Below are positions 7,061-13,002 of a DNA stretch of 13,002 nt, piece after piece (positions within the stretch are counted from its first letter, which is position 1; each line of letters starts with the position of its first letter). A program made the position numbers and the translations under genes. This stretch comes from Anaerolineales bacterium UBA7227 (lineage in GTDB: Bacteria; Chloroflexota; Anaerolineae; Anaerolineales; Villigracilaceae): assembly GCA_002473085.1 (NCBI GenBank), contig DKTP01000173.1, forward strand, positions 1-13,002, in the 5' to 3' direction. The notes beneath the pieces were generated by a model. It was not told the DNA's origin, ran no database searches, and saw only the letters and a list, made by a program, of their open reading frames with translations.

Positions 7061-8352
7061 GCGGAGGCTTGCGGCGCGCCTCGTTTCACACCGCGCATGG
7101 AGAGGAGCGCGAATGTCATGAACACAAAGCTGAACAGCCACAGCCAGCGGTATTGATCGCCGAACGCGTCGACGACGATCCCGCCCAGGGTGGGGCCGAG
7201 GACCGCCGCCAGCTGGGACGAGAAGTAATACAGGCCGGTGTACGCGCCGATGCGCCGCTCGTCGCCGTGATCGTAGACCAGCGGCAGGCTGTTCACGTTC
7301 ACCAGCGCCCAGAATCCGCCCACCGGCACGATGACGGCGATCAGGGTGGCCGTGTCGCGGATGACGAAGAAGCCGATCAGGATGAGCAGGGTCAGGCCGG
7401 TCAACCCGATCTGGATGACGCGTCCGCGCCCGTAGCGCGTGCCAAGATAGCCGGCCGGGACGGCGAAAATGATGAACGAGACGGTGACCAGCCCGGCGTA
7501 GATGGCGGCCGAGCCGGCCTTGATGCCGAGCGAGAAAACGGCAAAGGAGGAAAGCCCGGTTTCCAGGGCGTTGAAGGCCATGAACCAGAACAGGATGCTG
7601 AGCAGGACGAAGAGTCCGCTTTTATCGGGATTGCTGAACAGGACGCGCACATTGTCCAGGATGCCGGGATTCGGCTCGCGGGCTTCGGCGGCGTTTCCCC
7701 CGGCCAGTTGGCGCGGCTCTTTGACGAAGATGAGCGCGACGACGAGCGCGATGGTCGTTGCGATCGCGCCGCCGATGAAGGGAGCCTCCCGGCCCAGCGC
7801 GTTGAACAACATTCCGCCGCCGAAGTAAGCCAGCAGGCCGCCCACGCCGCCCATGAAGTTGATCACGCCGTTGGCTTTGCTGCGGTCGTTCTTCTCGAAC
7901 AGGTCGCCCAGCCAGGCGACGGTGGGAGAGCGAAACAGCGCCATCCCAAAATCGGTAATGACGATGAACATGGAGAGCGCGAGGAGGGACTGCGCCGCGG
8001 GAATGAAGATGAAGCTCAGCAGGGCGATCGGCGCGCCGAGCAGGATCCATCCCTTGCGGCGGCCAAAGCGGTTCCAGGTGCGGTCGCTTTTTGCGCCGGC
8101 CCAGGGGGCGATGAACATATTCAGGATGTTGTCCCAGGTCATAATGAACAACGCCAGGCTGGGAGCCAGTCCAAACCCGACGATATCGGGAAGAGAACGG
8201 CCCTCGGCGAGCAGCTGCCGCTCGAACTCAGGGTTGCCGGCCTGCAAGAAGAGAGGGATGAACTGGTTGAAGACCGGCCAGATGATGCTGATGCCGAGAA
8301 AACCGAAACCAAGCAGGAAGGTCTTGCCCCAGGGAAAACGTTTCTGTTCCAT
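7057..8352 (-). CDS. MFS transporter, SLC45/GPH-like
   Basis: This 431-residue protein has about 12 hydrophobic helices and a loop motif SDRTWNRFGRRKGW (89-102) matching the conserved loop of the SLC45-like / glycoside-pentoside-hexuronide branch of the major facilitator superfamily, as does the later segment FRSPTVAWLGDLFEKNDRSK. A sugar or other small solute moved by ion-coupled transport is likely, but the substrate cannot be named. The ATG at 8352 comes one base after the trmD stop codon and has an AAAGGAG site inside the end of trmD. Its own stop overlaps the start of BMP2 (ATGA). The tight packing implies one transcript trmD-MFS-BMP2. Confidence 0.85.
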   Translation of the reverse strand: MEQKRFPWGKTFLLGFGFLGISIIWPVFNQFIPLFLQAGNPEFERQLLAEGRSLPDIVGFGLAPSLALFIMTWDNILNMFIAPWAGAKSDRTWNRFGRRKGWILLGAPIALLSFIFIPAAQSLLALSMFIVITDFGMALFRSPTVAWLGDLFEKNDRSKANGVINFMGGVGGLLAYFGGGMLFNALGREAPFIGGAIATTIALVVALIFVKEPRQLAGGNAAEAREPNPGILDNVRVLFSNPDKSGLFVLLSILFWFMAFNALETGLSSFAVFSLGIKAGSAAIYAGLVTVSFIIFAVPAGYLGTRYGRGRVIQIGLTGLTLLILIGFFVIRDTATLIAVIVPVGGFWALVNVNSLPLVYDHGDERRIGAYTGLYYFSSQLAAVLGPTLGGIVVDAFGDQYRWLWLFSFVFMTFALLSMRGVKRGAPQASA

Positions 8353-8353
8353 G

Positions 8354-9088
8354 CTATTCTCCTTTTTCTTGACTGATTTTACGCAGGAATTCTCGATCCT
8401 TTTCCGTCAATTCCGCTTTCTCCAACAGGTCGGGACGGCGCTGCCAGGTCCGCAGCAGGGACTGCTCGCGCCGCCATTTCTCGATCCGGGCGTGATCGCC
8501 GGAGAGGAGCGCTTCGGGGACGCGCTCGCCGCGAAACTCGGGCGGACGCGTGTAGTGCGGATGTTCGAGCAGGCCGCCGGCGTGCGAATCGTCGTCCGCG
8601 CCGGTGGGATCGCCGAGCGCGCCGGGCAGCAGGCGCGTCGCCGCGTCGATGAGGATGAGCGCGGGCAGTTCGCCGCCGGTGAGGACGTAATCGCCGACGG
8701 AGATCTCGTCTGTGGCGAGACGGCGGATGCGCTCGTCGAAGCCCTCGTAACGTCCGCAGACGAGAGCGACGCGTTCGTGCGCCGTCAACTCGCGGGCGAC
8801 GGCTTGCGAGAAGACGCGTCCCTGCGGGGTAAGCAGGATGACCGGGACCCCGCTCGACGGTCCAAGCACGGATTCGACCGCATCGAAGACCGGCCCGGGC
8901 TTCATCACCATCCCGCCGCCGCCGCCGTACGGCAGGTCGTCGGTGGTGTGATGCTTGTCGCGCGCCCAATCGCGGATGTTGTGCAGGCGCACGTCCAGCA
9001 ATCCGCGCTGACGGGCGCGTTGAAGAATACTCGATTCAAGATAGGGGGGAAAGACTTCGGGCAGCAGGGTGAAGACCTCGAACTGCAT
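8354..9088 (-). CDS. trmD: tRNA (guanine-N1)-methyltransferase TrmD
   Basis: This 244-residue SPOUT-fold enzyme transfers a methyl group from S-adenosylmethionine to G37 of tRNAs with a G36, preventing +1 frameshifts; it is essential in most bacteria. Recognisable blocks are [12 protein letters not shown] (51-62), [11 protein letters not shown] (111-121), the trefoil-knot segment [12 protein letters not shown] (132-143) and [11 protein letters not shown] (172-182). Arg152 and Asp167 align with the catalytic Arg154 and Asp169 of E. coli TrmD. The length is normal. It lacks its usual neighbours (rpsP, rimM, rplS) and instead heads a unit with an MFS transporter and BMP2. No ribosome binding site precedes the ATG at 9088; an extended -10 places the start of transcription at the ATG, so the mRNA is probably leaderless. 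Confidence 0.97.
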   Translation of the reverse strand: MQFEVFTLLPEVFPPYLESSILQRARQRGLLDVRLHNIRDWARDKHHTTDDLPYGGGGGMVMKPGPVFDAVESVLGPSSGVPVILLTPQGRVFSQAVARELTAHERVALVCGRYEGFDERIRRLATDEISVGDYVLTGGELPALILIDAATRLLPGALGDPTGADDDSHAGGLLEHPHYTRPPEFRGERVPEALLSGDHARIEKWRREQSLLRTWQRRPDLLEKAELTEKDREFLRKISQEKGE

Positions 9089-9094
9089 GAGCGG

Positions 9095-9103
9095 ATTTTA
9101 GCA
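9095..9103 (-). promoter_or_regulatory. Extended -10 element of trmD, predicted leaderless
   Basis: TGCTAAAAT on the minus strand (9103-9095) is an extended -10. No good -35 is visible 16-18 nt upstream. Six bases separate the -10 from the A of the trmD ATG, the usual distance to a transcription start, and no ribosome binding site is present. Confidence 0.55.
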
Positions 9104-9134
9104 TAAGAACACGTTTAGAGTCGGCGGGCCTTGC

Positions 9135-9163
9135 TTGACGCTCGCCCTCACAAAAGGTAAGAT
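9135..9163 (+). promoter_or_regulatory. Sigma-70-type promoter of the TPR gene pair, predicted leaderless
   Basis: TTGACG (9135-9140), a 17-nt spacer, then TAAGAT (9158-9163). The A of the ATG at 9170 is the seventh base after the -10, which is where transcription should begin. The only SD-like sequence (AAAAGG, 9152-9157) lies upstream of the -10 and would not be transcribed. Confidence 0.7.
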
Positions 9164-9169
9164 GATTGC

Positions 9170-10444
9170 ATGTATTTAAGACGCAAGCCAAAATGGAGCA
9201 TGACCCGCAAACGGTACCGGGTGAACTGGTTCATCGTATCCATGCTGACCATCGGGATCGCCATCATGCTCTACGTGAACGCGGTCATCGTGCCTACCAT
9301 CCCGCCGCCTTTCGTGCCGACAGCCACCCCCACGCGTTCGCCCGAATCGTACATCGTCGAAGCGGAAACCGCCTTCAACGAGGGGCAGCTCGCCAGGGCA
9401 ATTGACCTGTACCAGCAGGCCATCCGCTCCAACCCGCAGGACGCCGCGGCCTACACGTCGCTGGCGCGGGTGCAAATCTACGCGGGGAAGTACAAGGACG
9501 CGCAAGCCAGCGCGGAGGCCGCCCTCCTGCTGAATTCCAGCAACGCGCGCTCCCACGCCATGCGCGCCTGGGCGCTGGACTTTCAGGGCGACTATCTCGG
9601 AGCGGAAGCGGCCATCAAGCGCGCCCTCGAACTGGACCCGAACCTGGGCGTGACCCACGCGGTGTTCGTGGAGGTCCTGATCGACTCCTACCTTTCCGGC
9701 GCGGCCACCTTCGATAACCTGGCCCGGGCCGCGGAGGAATCGCGCCTGGCGCTCTCGCTCGATCCCAACACCATCGAATCGCACCGGGCGCGCGGCTACG
9801 CGTTGGAAGCCACCGCCAATTACGAGGAAGCCATCGCGGAATACCAGGCGGCCATCGCCATCAACCCCAACATCTCCGACTTGCACCTCGCGCTCGGCAG
9901 GAATTACCGCGCCCAGCAGGTCTACGACCTGGCCGTGGACGAGTTCATCCGCGCCAACGCCCTCAACCCGTCTGACCCCACGCCCGACCTGTTGATCTCG
10001 CGCACCTACGCCACCATCGGCGAATTCGCCAAGGCGTCGCAATACGCCGAATCGGCCGTCAACGACGCGCCCGCGGACGCCAGTCTGCGCGGCAACTACG
10101 GCGTGATGCTCTACCGCGCCGCGAACTGGGTGGACGCCGCCGTCCAACTGGGACTCGCCATCAACGGCGGCAACGCGGAAAACGGCGACCAGATCAAATC
10201 GCTGCCCCTCGCCGCCGACACGCGCGTGGTCGAATACTATTTCACCTACGCGCTGGCGCTGGCCCGCCTGAACCGCTGCCCCGAGGCGCTCCCCATCGCC
10301 AACCTGCTCCTCGGGCGCGTCCCCACCGACGAGATCGCCGTAGCCAACGCCAACGAGACCATCAACATCTGCCAGAAGAACCTGTCCATTACGCCCACGG
10401 CAACGTTCGCGCCCGAGCCCGTGACGGCCACCCCCACGCCCTAA
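9170..10444 (+). CDS. Membrane-anchored extracytoplasmic TPR protein (first of a tandem pair)
   Basis: This 424-residue protein has a basic N-terminus, one membrane span (about 20-42), a Pro/Thr linker (PTATPTRSP) and then about nine tetratricopeptide repeats to about residue 400. Typical repeat endings are DLYQQAIRSNP, AAIKRALELDP and AEYQAAIAINP. A Thr/Pro-rich tail ends in TATPTP. The basic residues before the span put the repeats outside the cytoplasm. It has only two cysteines, 370 and 401, flanking the last helices, with 30 residues between them. TPR arrays bind other proteins, so a scaffold or assembly role at the cell surface is plausible, but I do not recognise a specific function. 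I chose the ATG at 9170 from the promoter position; an in-frame ATG at 9200 would remove ten residues and has GGAG too close to be useful. The paralogous gene follows after 3 nt. Confidence 0.85.
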   Translation: MYLRRKPKWSMTRKRYRVNWFIVSMLTIGIAIMLYVNAVIVPTIPPPFVPTATPTRSPESYIVEAETAFNEGQLARAIDLYQQAIRSNPQDAAAYTSLARVQIYAGKYKDAQASAEAALLLNSSNARSHAMRAWALDFQGDYLGAEAAIKRALELDPNLGVTHAVFVEVLIDSYLSGAATFDNLARAAEESRLALSLDPNTIESHRARGYALEATANYEEAIAEYQAAIAINPNISDLHLALGRNYRAQQVYDLAVDEFIRANALNPSDPTPDLLISRTYATIGEFAKASQYAESAVNDAPADASLRGNYGVMLYRAANWVDAAVQLGLAINGGNAENGDQIKSLPLAADTRVVEYYFTYALALARLNRCPEALPIANLLLGRVPTDEIAVANANETINICQKNLSITPTATFAPEPVTATPTP

Positions 10445-10447
10445 GCC

Positions 10448-11911
10448 ATGAACGTCTATCCCCGCCGCGAACTGTTCTACAAAAAAACGCGCGCCAACAT
10501 CTACCGGCTCTTCCTGCTGGTGGCGCTGATCCTCGGCTTCGTCTGGCTCATCAGCGGGTGGACGCGCGGCGAGATCGAACGGCCCTTCACAGCCACCGCC
10601 ACGCCCACGCGCACGGTCGACTCGTACGCGCTCGAAGGCGACGCCCAGTTCACCGCAGGGAACCTGGACTCGGCCATCACCGCCTACCGCGAGGCCGTGC
10701 GCCTCGACCCAAACAACGCGCAGATCTGGGCCAAACTGGCGCGCATCCAGACGTATTCCTCCTCGCTGAAGACGACCGACGCCGAACGCCGCGCCCGCCT
10801 GACCGACGCGCGCGGCTCCATCGGCGAGGCGGCAAAACTCGCCCCCGACGATTCCACCGTCCACGCCATCCGCGCCTTCGTCCTCGATTGGAACGCCAAC
10901 TCATCCCTGCTCTGCACTGCGGAGGAACTGGCGACCGCCCCCACCTGCGACGCCGTGGTCAAACTTCTGACCGAAGCCGAGCAGGAGGCCGTCCGCGCCC
11001 TGCAACTGGACAACGCGAACACGCTCGCCCTGGCTTTCTACGCCGAAATCCTGGTAGACCAGCAGAAATGGAACCAGGCCAACCAGTATATTTTGCAGGC
11101 CCTCGAACGCGAGGACGCCGCCAACCTGATGGACGTCCACCGCGTGTACGCCTACGTGCTGGAGACGCTCGGGAACTATAAACAGGCCATCGAGGAATAC
11201 GACAAGGCCATCCTCATCTCGCCCAACCTGACGTTTCTCTACCTGCGCGCGGGGGCGAACTACCGCCGCCTGGCCTTCGGCGCGCTCAACGAAGATTCAG
11301 CCGCCCAACTCTACGAGAAATCCCTGGAATATTTCCAAAAGGCCGCGCAGATCAACGAGCAGTTGCAGGTCCACGATCCCATTCCCTACCTGTCCATCGC
11401 CAAGACCTACTCGCAGACCGGCGACTATTTCGCGGCGGCGCTCAACGTGCAAAAGGCGCTGGACTACGACCCGTCCAACGCGGACACCTACGGGCAGCTG
11501 GGAATCGTCTACTTCAAATCGCGCAACTACGAAGGCTCGATTCCCGCCTTAAAGTGCGCGGTGCGCGGCTGCGACGCGGCCGAATCCTGCGAGGCGCGCG
11601 GCGGGTGCGACGCGGGCGATCCCGGCAGAACGGTCGGCGGGCTGGCGCTCTCGGCGAACACCGTGGTGTACTATTACACCTACGGATCGGTGCTGGCGGC
11701 GCTCAGCCGTCCGCGCAACAACATGTGCGGCGAGGCGGTCGCCGTCTTGAACGAGGTGGCGGCGGCCTTCCCGCACGATCCCGACATCGCCGGCATCGTG
11801 GACGCCGGCCTCGCCATCTGCGCCCAGGTGGGGAGCGAGCCCGGGTCCGCCGCGACCGCCTTCCCCGTCCAGACCGAAGCGGTTATTCCCACGCCGACGC
11901 CCACGCCGTAG
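10448..11911 (+). CDS. Membrane-anchored extracytoplasmic TPR protein (second of a tandem pair, Cys-rich insert)
   Basis: This 487-residue protein is a paralogue of the preceding one, with the same layout: short basic N-terminus, one membrane span (about 20-36), linker TATATPTRTVDSY, TPR repeats (for example ITAYREAVRLDP, IEEYDKAILISP, LNVQKALDYDP) and a tail ending in TPTPTP. It has eight cysteines. Cys427 and Cys458 repeat the Cys-X30-Cys spacing of the first protein. Cys370, 375, 381 and 387 form a cluster in an extra loop, and Cys156 and Cys167 lie in another insertion. An even number of cysteines in an exported protein suggests disulfides. The ATG comes 3 nt after the upstream stop with no clear ribosome binding site, so translation is probably coupled. 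Function unknown. No terminator is visible before the groES promoter. Confidence 0.85.
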   Translation: MNVYPRRELFYKKTRANIYRLFLLVALILGFVWLISGWTRGEIERPFTATATPTRTVDSYALEGDAQFTAGNLDSAITAYREAVRLDPNNAQIWAKLARIQTYSSSLKTTDAERRARLTDARGSIGEAAKLAPDDSTVHAIRAFVLDWNANSSLLCTAEELATAPTCDAVVKLLTEAEQEAVRALQLDNANTLALAFYAEILVDQQKWNQANQYILQALEREDAANLMDVHRVYAYVLETLGNYKQAIEEYDKAILISPNLTFLYLRAGANYRRLAFGALNEDSAAQLYEKSLEYFQKAAQINEQLQVHDPIPYLSIAKTYSQTGDYFAAALNVQKALDYDPSNADTYGQLGIVYFKSRNYEGSIPALKCAVRGCDAAESCEARGGCDAGDPGRTVGGLALSANTVVYYYTYGSVLAALSRPRNNMCGEAVAVLNEVAAAFPHDPDIAGIVDAGLAICAQVGSEPGSAATAFPVQTEAVIPTPTPTP

Positions 11912-11997
11912 GATCAATCACGGAGCCGGGACAGAGTCTCATCCGGTTCCAGCCATGGGGGACGCGTCAGAGATTCGTAAGAGTTTTTATAGGCCTC

Positions 11998-12026
11998 TTG
12001 ACTTCGGTTTCAAAGGAAAGTATGAT
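11998..12026 (+). promoter_or_regulatory. Promoter of groESL
   Basis: TTGACT (11998-12003), a 17-nt spacer, then TATGAT (12021-12026), close to the sigma-70 consensus. The predicted start near 12033 abuts the CIRCE element, so a bound repressor would block initiation. Confidence 0.85.
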
Positions 12027-12034
12027 ACGCCGCG

Positions 12035-12061
12035 TTAGCGCTCTGGGTATACGAGCGCTAA
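12035..12061 (+). promoter_or_regulatory. CIRCE operator (HrcA binding site), GC-shifted variant
   Basis: Half sites TTAGCGCTC (12035-12043) and GAGCGCTAA (12053-12061) are perfect inverted repeats with the standard 9-nt spacer. The usual element is TTAGCACTC-N9-GAGTGCTAA; here one base in each arm is changed symmetrically (A to G, T to C), so the dyad is kept. One more base pair flanks it (12034/12062). It implies heat-shock control of groESL by HrcA. Confidence 0.93.
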
Positions 12062-12097
12062 CCAAAAAACGCCAATCCATTCCAGGAGTAAACCAAT

Positions 12098-12391
12098 ATG
12101 AAACTCTCCCTTAAACCCCTGGGCGACCGCCTCGTGGTGGAGCCCATTGAGCAGGAAGAAGTGACTGCAGGCGGCATCGTCCTGCCCGAAACCGCCAAAG
12201 AGAAGCCCCAGCAGGGCAAGGTGCTGGCGGCCGGCCCCGGCGCCCGCGACGACGAAGGCAAGCGCGTCGCCATGGACGTGAAAGCCGGCGATAAGGTGCT
12301 GTACGCCAAGTACTCTGGCACCGAGTTCAAACTGGACGGCAAGAAATTGCTCATTCTGCGCGAGAGCGACCTGCTCGCGATCATTGATTAA
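12098..12391 (+). CDS. groES: Co-chaperonin GroES (Hsp10)
   Basis: This 97-residue protein has the normal length and sequence of Gro[18 protein letters not shown] at the start, the mobile-loop region with GGIVLP (25-30) that contacts GroEL, and a C-terminal strand ending [15 protein letters not shown]. As a heptamer it caps GroEL and closes the folding chamber in the cytoplasm. The ATG is preceded by AGGAG (12084-12088) at 9 nt. It is the first gene of an operon with groEL, under a strong promoter and CIRCE. Confidence 0.98.
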   Translation: MKLSLKPLGDRLVVEPIEQEEVTAGGIVLPETAKEKPQQGKVLAAGPGARDDEGKRVAMDVKAGDKVLYAKYSGTEFKLDGKKLLILRESDLLAIID

Positions 12392-12408
12392 TCACAGGAG
12401 GAGATCCC

Positions 12409-13002
12409 ATGGCTGCCAAACAACTCATTTTTTCTGAAGACGCGCGCCGCCGCCTGAAAGAAGGCATGGATGCCGTCGCGAACGCCGTCTCCATCACGCT
12501 CGGGCCGAAAGGCCGCAACGTGGCGATTGACCGCAAGTTCGGCTCTCCCACCATCACCCACGATGGCGTTTCCGTCGCCAAGGAAATCGAACTGGAAGAC
12601 CCGTTCGCCAATATGGGCGCGCAACTGCTCAAGGAAGCCGCGTCCAAGACCAACGATATCGCCGGAGACGGAACCACCACCTCCACCGTCCTCGCGCACG
12701 CCATTGTGACCGAGGGACTCAAGGCGCTGGCCGCCGGTTATAACCCGATGCTGCTCAAGCGCGGTATTGAGCAGGCCTCCGACGAGATCGTCAAGGCGCT
12801 CAAGAAAATGTCCACCAAGATCGATACGCGGGAAGAGATCGCCTCCGTCGCCACCAACTCCGCCGCGGACGCCGAGATCGGCAACCTGATCGCGGACGTG
12901 ATGGACAAGGTCGGCAAAGACGGCGTCATCACCGTGGAAGAGTCCAAGTCCCTGCAATTCGAGCAGGAATACGTGGAAGGTATGCAGTTCGACCGCGGCT
13001 AC
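12409..13002 (+). CDS. groEL: Chaperonin GroEL (Hsp60), N-terminal part (runs off the right edge)
   Basis: The first 198 codons of GroEL are present, open to the end of the window. They cover the equatorial and intermediate domains and the beginning of the apical domain. Visible family motifs are the nucleotide-binding TLGPKGRNV (30-38), Asp52 in [13 protein letters not shown] and GDGTTT (86-91) with the catalytic Asp87. The ATG is preceded by a strong AGGAGG (12396-12401) at 7 nt and lies 17 nt after the groES stop, so the two are co-transcribed. It folds proteins with GroES using ATP. Nothing unusual is seen in the part present. Confidence 0.97.
   Translation, partial: MAAKQLIFSEDARRRLKEGMDAVANAVSITLGPKGRNVAIDRKFGSPTITHDGVSVAKEIELEDPFANMGAQLLKEAASKTNDIAGDGTTTSTVLAHAIVTEGLKALAAGYNPMLLKRGIEQASDEIVKALKKMSTKIDTREEIASVATNSAADAEIGNLIADVMDKVGKDGVITVEESKSLQFEQEYVEGMQFDRGY

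Noticed and set aside
7061..7141. A longer BMP2 starting at ATG 7141
   Set aside because: It would put 27 residues before a normal lipoprotein signal peptide. The ATG at 7060 gives a correct signal length and an ATGA overlap with the MFS stop.
7069..8376. A 435-codon open reading frame on the plus strand opposite the MFS gene
   Set aside because: Its composition is highly biased (Asp, Glu, Gln, Arg, Ala) and mirrors the antisense of membrane helices; the MFS reading is convincing.
9176..10864. A 562-codon open reading frame on the minus strand opposite the TPR genes
   Set aside because: It is rich in Gly, Arg, Val and Asp with no recognisable domain, and covers two clearly protein-like TPR genes. 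It is the usual antisense shadow in GC-rich DNA.
11912..11997. A terminator after the second TPR gene
   Set aside because: There is a run of five T near 11985 but no stable stem before it, only weak inverted repeats (aagag/ctctt). Read-through into groES is possible.

Overview
The window is GC-rich bacterial DNA that most resembles a member of the Chloroflexota, class Anaerolineae. That placement is inferred from gene style, not from a marker gene. The signs are lipoproteins with long Pro/Thr/Ala linkers, a probable NBR1-Ig-like domain behind such a linker, membrane-anchored TPR proteins carrying 'TATPTR' linkers and 'TPTP' tails, and a CIRCE-controlled groESL operon. The window is densely coded, with no gene-free stretch above 190 bases, and shows no tRNA, rRNA, CRISPR array or insertion sequence.

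Positions 1-9088 are all on the minus strand. Reading in the direction of transcription, trmD (tRNA m1G37 methyltransferase) comes first. It is followed by an SLC45/GPH-like MFS transporter and a second BMP-family lipoprotein (BMP2), joined by a 1-nt gap and an ATGA overlap. A new extended -10 promoter then starts the main transport unit: the BMP-family substrate-binding lipoprotein BMP1, a rho-independent terminator, then an ATPase and two permeases (order as in nupNOPQ), closed by a second rho-independent terminator. The unit looks like a nucleoside (or related purine) ABC importer: BMP1 captures the ligand outside the membrane, the two permeases form the channel and the double-domain ATPase powers it. 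The internal terminator would make binding protein in excess of the membrane complex. A lipoprotein gene with the start of an NBR1-Ig-like domain runs off the left edge.

Positions 9170-13002 are on the plus strand. Two tandem paralogous genes encode N-terminally anchored, outward-facing TPR proteins of unknown role. They share a Cys-X30-Cys pair near their C-termini. They are followed by a strong sigma-70-type promoter, a CIRCE operator variant, groES and the first 198 codons of groEL.

Points worth a second look: the divergent trmD/TPR intergenic region, where both predicted start sites fall on the ATG (two leaderless mRNAs back to back); an orphan 10-nt perfect Shine-Dalgarno sequence with no start codon in the bmp1 leader; the BMP2 paralogue with changed ligand-pocket motif residues coupled to an MFS transporter; and the TPR pair itself. 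I found no defence system or clearly new multi-gene system; the TPR pair is the best candidate for undescribed function.
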